A DNA stretch of 64,000 bases from Linyphia triangularis (GCA_963978545.1 OZ021731.1:26054093-26118092), one strand, 5' to 3'; shown: positions 22,056-35,800, counted from the first letter of the stretch. Numbers and translations: made by a program. Notes: generated from the letters alone by a model not told the origin.

Positions 22056-23290
22056 TAGTAAACTAGCTTATTTACGCAAGTTATATGTAGGCCGTTTGAG
22101 ATTTGTTATAATTTCATTGTGATAAGATGCTATTTTGTGATAAATTTCCATTATGCAAAACTGAATTTTAAAATTATTTTAATTTGCAACTATCATGTAA
22201 TAAAAAGCATAAAGTATCAATTATATAAAGTTCATTATTAGAACTTTTGCTATTGTAAATTACATAATGACGTTGATGCTAACAGTTTGGATTATGACTA
22301 CGTCTTTAATTTTAAATATGTCTCAAGTATGGTTTATCACCAACCCTTATATATCCCAAATATATTTCAGATTTTGTCATTCTATCGTTATACCAGTATA
22401 TTTTAAGGATGAATATTGGAATGCATAAATAAGTATTTTCCTTTCAACAAAATTTATTTCTTAAAGGAAAATATTCTTAATTAATATGTAGCTTCTATGA
22501 TGTGTCAAGTTGCTTTCCCAAAATTTTATTTTGCAGTAAACACAAAGAACAAGAATTATTATAAAATAAATCTTGTAGTATTAATGTATAAAATGTCTTA
22601 AATATGAAATTCATATACAATGCATTAATATTTATGATATTTCAAGTATTTGAGTTAGGAGTTTTATTTTATGAAAATGTTAGGGAACATATATGATTCT
22701 GCAACTGGTAAATGAAACTATGTTATACAATATTTGTGACTATACTTATACTTGTATGTTAAATTATGTAAAACAATACAATTATGAAATGAAGCTTTTT
22801 AATATGAAAATTTGTATTTTACATCTTGGTACAAAAATTAGTAAGTTAAGAAACAATGCTTAATTTAACATTACCCAAATTTAAAAATGGTGAATTTTTA
22901 ATTTTTTTCTGATATATTATATACTTAAAATCTAATTTTAAATATCAATGTATGAAATAATAAGTTGTGTGTATTGCAATTACTAGCACTGTTTTACTGT
23001 ACATAGAGTAAATAACTTATTTCAAATTAAATGTGAAGGAAAAAAAATGTTTTTTCTGTTTGCTTTCACAAAATTACGCATAATCAATTTTAAGTACTTT
23101 TCTACAAAAATGTGAAATTTTAACTTTCTTAAAAGCTTGTAAATAAAATTTAAATGGTATGTAAGCATAATTTTTACTTTGTTCTGTGTAGCTAGAGTTT
23201 GAATAACATTTTATTTTGTATCTTGAAAGAATATCCAATCAATATCTAAATACTGTCAATAAATTGTGCTCATGATTGGAAAGCTGAGTT
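22056..23290 (+). other. COQ2: COQ2 3' UTR with candidate poly(A) signals
   Basis: AT-rich sequence after the stop without recognisable repeats. AATAAA hexamers occur at 22199-22204 (proximal) and 23258-23263 (distal), among others. A genomic A run follows at about 23313-23332. Which sites are used cannot be told from sequence. Confidence 0.5.
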
Positions 23291-24673
23291 TTTAATATGA
23301 AGTGTCAACAAACAAAAAAAAAAAAAAAAAAAAGCAGACCTCAAGAAAAGAGCTTAAAATTGTTCAAGTTACACAATTAAAAAAGCTCAATTGCTTTAGA
23401 CCAGATTTAAATATTAATTTTTTTTAAAAATATATATATAAAAATAGTAAAACTGAATAAAAAAAAAAGAGCACTTTATGTTACTTTGAAAATTTAATTA
23501 GTTAACAAGTATGTTTTTATTAACATTGGTTCAAAAGTGATTAATAAAAAGTAATAAAATATCATTTAAACCGTTTTTAAATTAAAATTAAATTGTTATC
23601 TATTTGTGCAGCTTGAATAATAAAAGTTTTAATTATACACTAATAAAGTACAATATAGCTAAAACTAAAAAAATATTAATTTTTTTGTGACAAAGTCACC
23701 TGTAATCATTAATTTAAAATGCATGCTTAACATGATTAGATTAAAAAATTATTACAAATCTGCATTTGTTGGCTTTTATGGTATTTAATTTAACATGAAT
23801 AACGCATTTTTAGTAAACAAAAATTTTTTCATAGAAAAAGCGTTCCTGTAACTTGCTCCATTCACATACAATCCATAACGAGATTCTGACAATGTTATAT
23901 TACAAAACCGACCACATTTGCCATTCCCAATTTAAAAATATACTTGCTTACACATAGAATTCATAGTTGTTAATCTGTGTAAGAAACACAGAATCTAAAA
24001 GACAAACCTAATGTGATCCATTTCATATACACTTAATATTTTTGCATCAGTCACGTGATCACTTAAAAATGTGTTTTTTTTTTGTTTTTTTTTAAAGGCA
24101 GGGATCTGCTTTTTGGAGAAACTCTTTCATGCCTTTAAGGGTGATTTAAAAATAGGGGCAAAGTTTCAAACTTCGAAATTTCACTGGGGCACCGCCTAAT
24201 TTTGTTCTCCCACCCAAAAAAGAAAAGTAATGCTGAATTTGATGGAAATTGGAATATATTTAGTGGTGGCGCAATCAACTTGAATTTTAAGAATTTCATG
24301 CAATAGCCTTACAGCGCTCATGGTAACATAACACACACTATTCAATATAAACGGTTTTATATTTTACATGGAAAACAATCTATGATGGTGTAGAATAAAA
24401 TATTTGATGGAATATATTTTGATGGTAAAGATTGGTGGTATTGTTAGCATACCTGTTCCCCGCAGCCTTATCGTTTAAAAAAAAATCCTCTAATTGCATC
24501 TGACTGCATCCTTTACAGACTTGATTATTTTTCTTCTTGCTTTGCATTTTTTGTCAACAGAATATAATAGAGCCCTAAATTCCTTAATATTTCCAATTCA
24601 TTCCATCTGATTTTTTCGTTTTGATTAACCCTCTATAGCGCTGTGTTACAGTTTTTCAACAATCCTAATGGTC

Positions 24674-25240
24674 CGAGAGGCGACTGCAGTTTTTGGACCC
24701 CATCGAACATCATTCTGAATTTGTTATAGAAATTGGAGAAAAGTGAGTAATATGTCATAACTTGCCGAAAAGAGAACAAACTTTTTCGTCTGGCAACGCA
24801 CTGCATTTTGATTTTCAATGAGAAAAAGCGCAAACGATTTCTGAACTCTGGCTTGGAAAACTTCCATCTTTTAAAAGTAAGCCAAATTGGCGACATCAGT
24901 TACGTCATCAGTGTGACGTTATGTTCATTGCCAATTTGGCTCATTTGTGAAAGATGCAAGTAAGCCATAGCCACACATCCGAATCGTCTGCAACCTTCTT
25001 AATTGAAAATTAAAGAGTGAGGGTTACCAAAAAAAAAAAGAAAAAAAAGCTCATTATTTGACAAGTTATGGCACATTTGACAATTGGATTTAGTTCAACT
25101 TTTTAAAAGTCGAATTTTGACCAGTTTCGGCCATTTTTGCCACGCAGACCAGTGAATTCGTAGTCTACTCACTTTTCTCCAATATCTATAAAAAATTCAG
25201 AATGATGTTCAATGGGGTCCAAAAATTGCAGTCGCTTCTC
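24674..25240. repeat. Long inverted repeat (70-bp arms) with internal palindrome
   Basis: Arms 24680-24749 and 25166-25235 are reverse complements with a few mismatches (GCGACTGCAGTTTTTGGACC versus GCGACTGCAATTTTTGGACC). In the loop, GCCAAATTGGC (24881-24891) and GCCAATTTGGC (24930-24940) bracket TGACGT-like words. The shape is that of a foldback MITE; no target duplication was identified. Confidence 0.7.
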
Positions 25241-25666
25241 AGTCTATAAAAGCATCCATAAATGGAAATGCTTAGATCCTGTACTTGACTTTTTTTTAAT
25301 TTTTTTTTATATTTTGATATTTTATTGAACACAATTAACTGAAAGTGATTTGTGTGAATTTTTTAATTAATGTTTTCCATTCTTTTTCATGCTCCAAAGA
25401 TACTTGTTTTGATTTTTAGAGAAAATTTGTTTTGGAGCAATTATACTTGGGCACACTATTTGGAATTACATTTACTTATTAAATTTATATATTTTTAAAT
25501 TGGCCATTATTTTCTTTTTTGAATGATAACGTTGACAGATGGACATCAGGGAATTTTCTGGAAATCAGGGAATTTTGTTTCTCGAATTCTGTAACCACCT
25601 GCAAATGAATATTTGATGAAAATCTTACTAAGTGTAGATGGATAATTCTCTGCTGTAAGCACGATA

Positions 25667-25926
25667 CATTTTAGCTCTTTTTTCTACTCGTAAACAAATT
25701 AGAATTCGAAAATTATTATGAATCTAGCAATCATCCTTTTGGTTTATATAGCTCAACTTGGTGACAAAGTTATATGGAAAAATAATTATTTTAACTTGGC
25801 CAAATATGCATTTATATCGTCTGACGCACTGGATACGTTCTTGATATAAATTAAAAATATAACTATTAGATTCATTTTAATTTTATAGTTCTTATCTGTT
25901 TACGAGTAGAAAAAAGAGCTAAAATG
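25667..25926. repeat. Foldback element with perfect 30-bp arms
   Basis: 25667-25696 and 25897-25926 are exact reverse complements (beginning CATTTTAGCTCTTTTTTCTA), separated by 200 AT-rich bases. Likely a MITE. Confidence 0.7.
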
Positions 25927-26749
25927 ACCCGTGCGTCAACCGAAGAATTGCCCAGATGTTTTTCTTTATATTCAATAATTTTCTTTTAATCACATTCCAA
26001 CAGAGGTGGGACAGAAGCATTTGAAATGATATTTCAGTATTTCCATATCACTTGACTTTTGAGTCTTAAAATGTTTTATGAAATTTTTTTTTTAATTTGT
26101 TCCCTTTGGAGCGTCATAGTTATCATTATTATTATTTTTTCAAAATCGATAATTTAAATATATTCATCGTGGTAGAAAAATAAAATAATGTACAAATTAT
26201 GGCAGAAAACCAGTTATGAAATTTTGCAATTTGCTACAAAATTGTCCTCGGAGATTATTAAATACATGCATAATTTACCTTGCACCTCAAAAATTTAAAC
26301 TACATTTTGTAAAAGTTACATCAAGTATCTATTTCTCACGATGATTTGTTATAATCATTAGGAATTAAAAAAACTTTCATTCATGAATATTAGTATGCAT
26401 TTAAGTTTTTTTTTTTTTTTCATTCAATTTCTCCCCATCGCATAAATCACAAAGAAAATTGAAATCCTTAAAAAAGTTAACAAAGTGCTTAGAAAGTAAT
26501 CAAAACACGAAACGTTGGTGCATTTCAGCCAGCAGACACTAACACGAAATTAAAAAACAAAACAAATGGGAGCAGCATTTAGTGCAAGTATATCGTAAAA
26601 AAAGGTCGTTTTGTATCAGGTTTTCCTTGATTCAAAGTACAACTTTACACTAAAACTACTTTATAACTAAATTGCCCTATTCAAGACATTCATTTTCAAA
26701 TGTATTTAATTGAAAGAACAGAAGCTTAGTTATACTTGAAATTCATTAT

Positions 26750-26967
26750 AGTACTAGCTGCGTAGCCCCGCGTTACATAGACCCGTCATTGGTGTATAGG
26801 TCGCAGCTTTTGGCAATTCGAAAATGGGCTTGCTTTGCTCGCAAAAAGATTCATTTCCACGCAAATCCAAGCTTGTTTCATTCTAATAATCACAGCTCAC
26901 GAAAAGTTCATTAACACAAAAGCACAGGCTCACTTCATTCGTTGAAAGGTTCATTGTTATACAAGTA
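26750..26967. repeat. Decayed minisatellite, left part
   Basis: After CTAGCTGCGTAGCCCCGCGT, units of about 50 bp of the type GCTCGC...AAAAGGTTCATT repeat. The same units resume at 28696-28850 after the inserted element, so they were once continuous. Confidence 0.5.
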
Positions 26968-27719
26968 CAGTACCCCAAAAAAAAAATCGGAACGATGGCT
27001 ATATCTTGTGCTCTAATTCTTGAAATAGCGAAGAAAAGGTACCGTTGTAAATCGTGGAAGGTTTTTAATAATTGCATGTAGTTTTTTTTGTCATAAGGGG
27101 TCATCTACATATTAAAACAGAACCAAACTTTAAAAAGTTCAATAGCAACCTCATAATATTATCCTATATTTGGATTCAGCATCCAAAAAAATGTCGAAAT
27201 ACAAAAATTCGTAATTTTCTAATGAATGGTTTGTAATTTAAATGATAAAAAGAAAATGATAAATTAATGTTAAATAAAAAAGTTGGTTTTTTGGCCATAA
27301 ACACTTAAATAATTAATATATTTCAGTAAATTTTTTTTCAAAAGATAGTTTGTAAATGGCCAAACATAAATAGCAAGCAACTTTTGCATCAATTTTTTTT
27401 TTTAATAATTAATTAATAGAACAATTTTAAATTTTTTTTTAATAGAAACATATATTTTTTTTTGCTTTCATTAGATTCACCATGATCTAAAACCCCACCA
27501 CAATTTTTTTCTTTTCATTTTGACTTTTAGTTCTCGATTTTTTTAGCGAAAATGTAAAAAACGCTCACTTTAAGGGACCGTATAGTAGACGACTTTTGAA
27601 AACTATCAAAGATTAATTCAAGATAAACTAGAGGTGTGGAAAATTGCACAACGTTCAATTATCGTAAAATGGGGTGAATAGGAGCAGCGCGGTGAATAGG
27701 AACAGAATTTCTTGAGATT

Positions 27720-27772
<53 letters not shown>

Positions 27773-28695
27773 AACAAAGCAGTTTTATTTTTTGTACGTA
27801 TATTTTTAATCTGTTAAACGTGTTTGGAATCGTGGAACATATGTTTTGTGTAGTTTTCAACAGTGCCTTTTTTTTTTTTTTTTTTAAATTTACTTCCTTA
27901 AATTACATTTAAAACAACATTTTTTAAGCAATTTCAATAAGTTATCCTTTAAAAATTTTACTGAATCAGGTGATTTTTTCATTTTAGAAATAATTTCAAC
28001 GATCAAGTTACATTTGTGTTTACAGTGAAATGTTTCAGTAAAATAATCACACTTTGCTGAATACTATTTACTAATGCCTACATTTTATATTTATTAATTT
28101 TCAAATTATCAGTAGTATACGTTATACTTCTGCAATTACAGTTTTCGATATTTTATTTATTTCGTGTGAAGAATGCACATCTTTAACGTTGTAAATAAAT
28201 TATGTTACTTTTGCGTTTACTTGCTATTTTTGTATTAATCTTAAACATGTCACTATAAATCCAAGTAGTTTCTATGCAATTTTAGACTAATATTTGTATT
28301 TTATAACGTCGTGAAACGCCGTTTGATTCTCCCGCTGTGAAGAAGAACCTTAAAAATACCTTTCGTTTTACGGAAATTCTCCCTGAAGATCGGTCAAAAA
28401 ATGGTCGAAACATTTTCGCTCATAAGTGACGTGTTTTTCAACATAATGCATTGAAATTTGGTATATAGAGTAAATGATGTATTCTGAATCGAATGAAATG
28501 ATAAAAAATAAGGGTTCGTATTGAAATTTTAGAAGATAGCGTTACTTTTACTTAGTAAATGGTCCCTCAAGAAAAAGAAATCGCATCAGATCTCTAGAAA
28601 ATCGTAAGCAAAACATTTTGGTGCAAACCGTAAGATTCTACGATAATTACAACCGAAGATATTGCCATCGTTCTGATTTTTTTTTTTGGGTACTG
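26968..28695. mobile_element. CAGTACCC-ended inverted-repeat element, 1.7 kb
   Basis: The left end CAGTACCCCAAAAAAAAA continues to CGATGGCTATATCTT; the right end reverse-complements to CAGTACCCAAAAAAAAAA continuing to CGATGGCAATATCTT, so the inverted repeat is about 42 bp. Flanks share TACAAG (TACAAGTA / TACAAGCT), consistent with a decayed 8-bp duplication and a hAT-like origin. It contains the (AT)n run and no transposase. Confidence 0.7.
27724..27771. repeat. (AT)n microsatellite
   Basis: About 24 AT dinucleotides without interruption. Overlapping Tyr/Ile-repeat frames on both strands are artefacts of it. Confidence 0.95.
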
Positions 28696-28879
28696 TACAA
28701 GCTCGCTGAGAGCTTCACTGCTGGGCAAGCAGAAAGGTTCTTTGATGCGTAAGCATAAGCTCGCTTCACTCACTAAAAATTAATTTCTACTTAAACCCTG
28801 AATATTAGAACCCCTTCCCCTGTCGAGAAACAAATTTCCACGCTAATACAATGTCCCTTTGAGAGTTTTGACATATGTT

Positions 28880-29575
28880 TGTGAAAAGCAAAATTAGAAG
28901 GCTAAAACTACTTATGTTGAAATTTTCAGAGCTCTAAGCCTATTAGAAGTCGCTTTCTGTCAAAATATGAATTAAAAGTTTAACTTTCTATTTGTCAAAA
29001 GTCCAATTAGAAATCCAAAGCGATTTACGTTGAAAATTCCAGAGCTGTAGTTCTATTAGAAATAATTTTGTGAAATATTTGTTAATTAGAAAAGAAAAAA
29101 AAATCAAAATAAAATAAAAAATTCTAGAGGCCAAAACTACTTATGTTGAAAATTCCAGAACAGTAGCCCAATTAGAAATGGTTTTGTAAAATATTTGTTA
29201 ATTAAAAAAACTAATCAAAATTTGAAAATTCTGTTTGTCAAAAGTCTAATTAGAAGGCTAAAATTACTTATGTTGACAATTTCAGAGCTGTAGCTTTATT
29301 AGAAGCCGTTTTTAAACATTCTATTAAATTATAAAATAACCAATTAAAATTTTAACATAATGTTTTTCAAAAGTCCAGTTAGAAGGCTAAAACTACTTAT
29401 GTTGAAAATTTCAGAACTGTACTTCTATTTGAAGTCATTTTGTAAAAAAAATTTAAATAATTAAAAAAGAATTAAAGTTTTAACATTCTGTTTGTCAAAG
29501 GTGCAATTAGAAGGCCAAAACTACTAATGTTGAAAATTTCAGAGCTCTAAGCCGATTTTAAGTAGCTTTCTATAG
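28880..29575. repeat. Tandem array, about six units of 113-130 bp
   Basis: The words ACTTATGTTGAAAATTTCAG, then AGCTGTAG..ATTAGAAG, then TTCTGTTTGTCAAAAGTC recur at about 28909, 29024, 29137, 29265, 29395 and 29522. Units are diverged by point changes and small indels, an old satellite-like array. Confidence 0.85.
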
Positions 29576-29689
29576 ATTCGCAGACCGAAACACAGACAAT
29601 TTTCATTTTTTTTTCTTTTCTTCTTTTTAAATCTGCTAAATTAGGCTACTAATGTAAGAACAGTGTTTCTAACTACAAAATTAAAGACA

Positions 29690-32668
29690 AAAACCATCAT
29701 GAGCAAATTTATATAATACAGTTTATTTCTCCAAACAAAATTTCAGCTGCCTTTCTAAGTTTGAAGTATTTACATTAATAATAAATTTATATTACATTCA
29801 AAACAATAAATCAATAGTATGGTCAATTTGTCACAAGGGACGTGTCATTTTTTACAATTAAATACAATGTACAATCTATAAAATTGAAATCACAGCTGAC
29901 TTGCCTTTAAGTGAGCAGCAGTCATTCAAAAACGTTACAGAAAAAAAAAATCACACAGAAAAATAACCTGACAAATGCATGAGCAAAGCCTGCATGCTTT
30001 CATTTTAATATCACATTGTGCAATAAAAATCCTAACATATTTCATAGAACTATCAGAGAAAACTAACCTAACTTAAAAACAAAGAATTCAAAATTACATA
30101 AAAATTAACAAAAAATATCAATCCGAAATACTTAAAAATCACAACCATATAACTTTAGGAGCATTGCTTGGTTTATTAAACTAAATAATTGGCCATCTTA
30201 AATTCACAAAAACTATATTTTAAATATGTACTCCGCTCGGATAAAAGAAAAATTATAACTTTAGTCTTCGGAAATGGATTTCCATCTTTTCAGAAATGTA
30301 AGTTTAAAGTAATTGGCAAATTAACTTATTATAGGGACAACTAAAATACTTCATAAAATTTTCTTTAAAGAAAATACTATTTCATTTTATAATTAGTTTG
30401 CTTAAAACCATTGTGTATTTATATAGCAATGAAATCATCATACAGATACTAATCACTTTAGGTGAGCAATGTCTATTTTAAAGACTAGATATTGTTCCTA
30501 AAAAAGGTTAAAAATTTTTCCAATTAGAAGCTTTTTTCTCTTAGAAATTGTGCATAGATACATTGTTGTGCAATTTAAAAGTTCCATCCTTAAACAGCTT
30601 TTAACTTCTGATATATTATTGTAGCATTGATTTATTAGAACTCTCCAAGTAAAACTTTCCAAATTAATCTACCCCTGTTCTTTAACACAAGATAACTGAA
30701 CTTGAGTCAGTGTTACTCTGTAACTAATTATTCGACTCACAGACTACCAGTTAAAAACAAGTATACTTTTTAGATTTCCTTTATTTATTTTAAACAAATT
30801 AGTGTATGAAGAGAAGTATTATAATATTTCAAGTGAAAATTAGCATTTGAACACTTGGCAGATGTTAAAAGTGCAACTGGAACATCTCGAATTCACAAAA
30901 CTAGTGGGTAGTCTCCGAGACAAATGTTTAATTACCAAGGATTAATAAAAAGTTATTGAGGAATGTTGTTGCAATCCAGCATTAGATGAGTTAAAGCATG
31001 CAAATAAAAAAATATTTATATTCCAGTATATATTTTATCAATTCAGTAAGAATGAAAACACTCCAGTACAGAAACAAATTAACTTATAATCACATATGGT
31101 ACGTACAATTTTATTTACACTTTGCACAATTATTGCAATTAATTTAATTCTTCCTTTGTAACATACTAGAGGCAAGAACTTAATTGCACATTTTTTTTAT
31201 CCTATAAAGTGACAGGATAACAGGAACTAAAACGAGTATTATTTTAAATGATTTTTAAACAAAGTTCAGCTATCCTGTCTGCATAAAAGTATCTAATATT
31301 TGAAATTTAATTTTTGAATAAAAACTTGCAACACTACAAAAATAAAAATTTAAGATGTTTTGCATTTAAAATAGAGTAACAATGCACAAAAGATATTTTT
31401 TTTATTTAAATAAATTATATTCATGAAATTATTTTTCTAACAAAGGAATTTTGAAACTAACAATTGAATATTGTTTATGTTTAAGCATCAAGATTGTAAA
31501 TGTGTGAATTGCTTTGATTTCGTCTATACAAATATAAATTCACTTTTCCTTTAAAACAAATGCAAATTCTTTAAGTAACTAACCACATTCCTAAATTGAG
31601 CAGGCAGGTTAAAACTGCAGCTACTGCCATTTAAAGAATTCAAAATATTTTTTAAAGTATTTAAATATATATATATATAAACAATAAATATATATATTGA
31701 AAATATACAATTAACTATTTTACTGGCCAACTTATCAAACTTTACTTATCTAATCCACCTAAGCATACCTATGAGTAATAAATGTATATAATTGTAAGAA
31801 ATAATATAAATTTACAAGATTACTTTTACAAAATTAAATATAACACATTTCAACCTATCATAATCACAGCTTTTAAATCAAATATAAATAAAAAATGTTT
31901 TAGTACAAGGTTAAAAATTTCACAAATCCCACTGATGATAAAAATTTCCTTGAAAATTAAAATTTATAATAAATGTTAAAAAATAGATTATTTCAAGACA
32001 TATAACTTTCTATACAGATATTTTATATTGGAGGGTGTTTACATTGGAATAAAATTCAAGATAGTGATTTATAATTTTGAAGGAGTTATTAATTTTCCAC
32101 TTTAACAATTTTGTGTTTTTTTTTAAAATAAATATCAGTATAACTTTCTTACATAATTTAAAATGCATTTTAAATCATGTTGAATAGGTGCATTAAAAAT
32201 ATATTAAAATATAAATGAACTTTAGATTATCAATAAAAATTTTCTTGTATTTCATAAAAATTATATTTGTATTGTTTTTCTTTCTTTAATTTTTAGTTGT
32301 TCACGCAGATAGAGATTAAATAAAGATGTAACTAAAATCTAACACATAAATTTTAGATGTTAATATCAATATCACGCTAACCTCTAATTTTTTCTCTCTT
32401 AAAGTTAAACAATAGTAAAAAGAGTATTATTTTTAATTAAAACAACGATAAAAATCTTGTCTAATTATTAAAAAGGATTTACCCTTTTTTTATAGGCATG
32501 AAAACCATTTGATTTGCATGAAATTGATAAAGACATGAAATTAAAATCTTCAATGAATGAAAGAATTTATAAATATAAATGACACTCCATAGTATTTACA
32601 TTTGATTACTTCAATATGTGGGATGTCTATATTCTTATATATTACTCTACTTTAGAAATCACAACAGC
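29690..32668 (-). other. Probable FHIP1 3' UTR
   Basis: About 3 kb of AT-rich, repeat-poor sequence directly after the FHIP1 stop. On the minus strand AATAAA occurs at several places; the most distal (29722-29727) is followed within about 150 bases by the tandem array, which sets a natural limit. The extent is inferred only. Confidence 0.4.
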
Positions 32669-32855
32669 TTAATCCCACGGAGCATCAATATCATCCCAGA
32701 AATCAGGATTTAAGTGTATTATTGAATGTTCTTGAGCGATTGCAGCTAACTCTTTAAGAAACTCTTCTAAAACTACAGCACACAAAATGGCATTTTTAGC
32801 TTTTACCGATTCCATTTCACCTTCAAGAGAGTAAGGCGTGGGTTTACTCACATAC
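32669..32855 (-). CDS. FHIP1: FHIP1 coding exon 12 (last)
   Basis: Acceptor TTTTATAG. Encodes VKAKNAILCAVVLEEFLKEL then AAIAQEHS, the conserved C-terminal helix, and ends with an acidic DDIDAPWD before TAA at 32671-32669. Confidence 0.95.
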
Positions 32856-35800
32856 CTATAAAAAGAATCGTACGTTAGAAATTCTGAAAGATTTTATTTG
32901 AATTTTTTTTAAAGGATACAAGATAAAACCAGCATTTGATTTTTGTAAGATAAAACCAGCAATCTATTTTAAGCATCAAGCAACCCCAGCCACACTGCAA
33001 TAACAAATTTTAATTTGTAACTCAGAAAAAAAAAAAAAACTTTGGTTGTTTTCAAATTATCTGGTGCAGTCAGCAACACGAGGGCTATAATGCACCAAAA
33101 CATTCGTCATTAGACAAGCCAACATACATTTACAAACACCCATGCCTAACAAGGGGCTCGAACCCGCAACCTCGCGGTCTAGAAGCTAGCACGCTAACCA
33201 CTATACCGTTTGGTCGGCTGTTCCACCTCTATTATAGTTTTTTAGAAGATAAATTGTTGCAGCTTATCTTAATATGATGTTCTTTTGTAACTATCCTTTT
33301 TATCTCTTTTTATACAAATCCAAAATTGATAAATGATACACCAATTTAAAGACTAGGACCTCCGCTTTTGATAAATAGTTTGTTCACAATTTATTTCACA
33401 TTGTGTAACTAAATTTAAAAAAAAAAAAAATCAGAAATAGTCTAAGTATTTTGGGAAGCTGTAATAGAATATAATCGATTATTTACTTTAGAAAAGAGAA
33501 AATTGCATCGTAATCTTAAATGTGTAGGTTGTACACAGGTATACTAGTTATACATATTTTTTATTTGACACATAATTGAAAACGCAAGTACGTAAAGCTG
33601 AAACATAAAATACACTAAATGCACCCAAACTCATCTGCTTGGCTACATTTTTGTTTCAACATATAGCAGAAATATCATGACTTTTGAATTTTTTTTTTAC
33701 AATGGCAAGGATGTTAAAATAATCCGTTTTGGAGCAATTTAGCTAAAAATGGACGTTTTGATACACAAATGGTGAATTAGAGAAGATGAAAATGTTAAAA
33801 TAAAGCCATTTTGAAGGAATTTGGCTAAAATGGATGTTTTGATACACAAATGGTAAATTTGAAAAGGTGACACATTGTACATTTTTCATATTAAACAACA
33901 AATTGGACCTAAAACAACACAAGAATATCATACCTGTAACCTTGGCCGTCTGCAATAGATTCTAACACAGGTTCTTTACTAAATGAACTTTCTCTGTTTC
34001 TCAAAAAGCTGCTTTTACGAAATAAAAAGCTAGCCAAACTTCTCCTACGTGGCTCACCTGTTAACAAATACAAATATTAAAGCCAATATATTTGTTGAAT
34101 AGAAAACAAAAAGCAAAACTAATTATCAGTATAAAATTATACATTGCATGAATCAACTATTGTTATAAACTCAACATTTTCATTAACTCGTTATCTAATA
34201 AAACATTATTACATGTAACATCCAAAAAATGCAGGTAGTTCTTAAAATTGCAAACACATATCCTGTTAGATGTTGACAATCCGATTATCATAAAACATAG
34301 ACTTAGTAGAGGCATGTTTGATAACACAATGTTGAAAAACATGTTTTTTTTTGCGTTTTTGGTACTTATTAACACATCTACAGTAAAAGCCATTTCAAAA
34401 GACACTTTGATCATAAGAATCGGTTGAGTAGTTCAAGAAGAGTAACTGTCATAAAAATATGTCTTGCATATTAAATTTATAGAATTAATACACCAAAGCA
34501 GAATGCATATGATATGGTGTCCAGTTAGTTTGTAATGTAAAAATAAATTGCCTTTGGTAAAAGTTTTTGGCAACAATTGTAATTCAATAGTGAAGTTTTA
34601 ATTTTAAAATGTTTCTTTTTCATCTTAACTGTACGTGTACAGTAAAAATTTTGCTTTATAATTAAATGGCCATAGTTATTCAGCATTACTTGATATGAAG
34701 CTAGAAAAAGTTGTAGTCAAGATTATGGCAGTTATTAGTAAATTTAACTATTTAATGAAGGTCCAGTAGTAGAAAAATTTCTACCAGTCTGTGACACTAA
34801 TTTGGATATTATCAAATAATAATCTGTATTAAAACTGAAATATTTGATATTATTGTACCTTAATTTTTTTAATTTCATTTTTTAATTTTAAGAAAATAAT
34901 TATATTTTTCAGTAAAATTAAACATTTTAAAATTATTAAGATTGTTTTGGTTAAATAATATACATATATAGTAATACAATTTTAAAGAAATAAAAGTGAA
35001 TTATGCATTGCTCTTAATAAAATAAAACATTTAAAAAAAATGAAAGATTGTTTTGGATAAGTACACAGATACAATAAGTATGTAATTTTATTTTTTGCAT
35101 AAGACATGCTTATTGATAATTTTGGTAAGAGCACATGATAACTTTTTCTGCTTTTTGTAAATGGGAATCAAATGAATTTTTTGTTGTTGTTGTCAGTTTT
35201 GTAAAATAATCTGCCTGCTGAAAAATCTGCGACGTCCATCTCTCGTCTCGACTTTTCTGCTACGGGGAATGAAGGGTGATTTTATAATACTTTCTTACTA
35301 TATTAATCATGTCTAGTCTAAGAATTTGAAACGTTGTAACTACAGGTTAAGGAATCAGTTTTTTTTTTTTTAAGTATGAATACTCGTATTGCATAACTAC
35401 AACTCTGCAAGCTGAAATAAAAATTATCAATGTGGTTCTCAATGTGGTTAATGAAAATTATCAATGTGTTTTTCTCAAATTTAATTATATCACAATGTTA
35501 GATAGCTCAGTTTACTAAGATTACGATCCTAGAACAAAGTTGTAGACATATTAATTCTATATACATTTCTCAGTTATTTGGAAACTTGATTTAGCATAGA
35601 CATAATCACACATCTCATATTTCAGCTTCCATACTAAAACTCTCATTTGATGTGATCCCCCTCCTACAAATACCAAATATATTATATATATATGTCAAAT
35701 GAAAGAGTTCATCGAGAAGAGTCCCTATACCAAAATTCAATGGTAACAAATGGAAATTTTAATAAGAAATAAATTTGCAACTAAGCTAAAACTACTAATG

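Larger units (their letters stand above)
23290..29690. other. Intergenic spacer between the convergent genes COQ2 and FHIP1
   Basis: No coding region recognised. Holds two hairpin elements (24674-25240 and 25667-25926), a 1.7 kb inverted-repeat element (26968-28695) that splits a decayed minisatellite, and a tandem array (28880-29575). Confidence 0.8.
32856..33933. other. FHIP1 intron 11
   Basis: Contains a tRNA-derived SINE (33026-33220) and an ~82-bp direct duplication (33720-33868). Confidence 0.9.

Noticed and set aside
27618..27912. Tyr/Ile-repeat proteins on both strands
   Set aside because: Products of the (AT)n microsatellite.
33140..33218. Functional tRNA gene on the minus strand
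   Set aside because: A and B boxes are good, but the acceptor stem pairs at only five of seven positions, the anticodon stem is poor and a long non-tRNA tail follows; a SINE explains it better.
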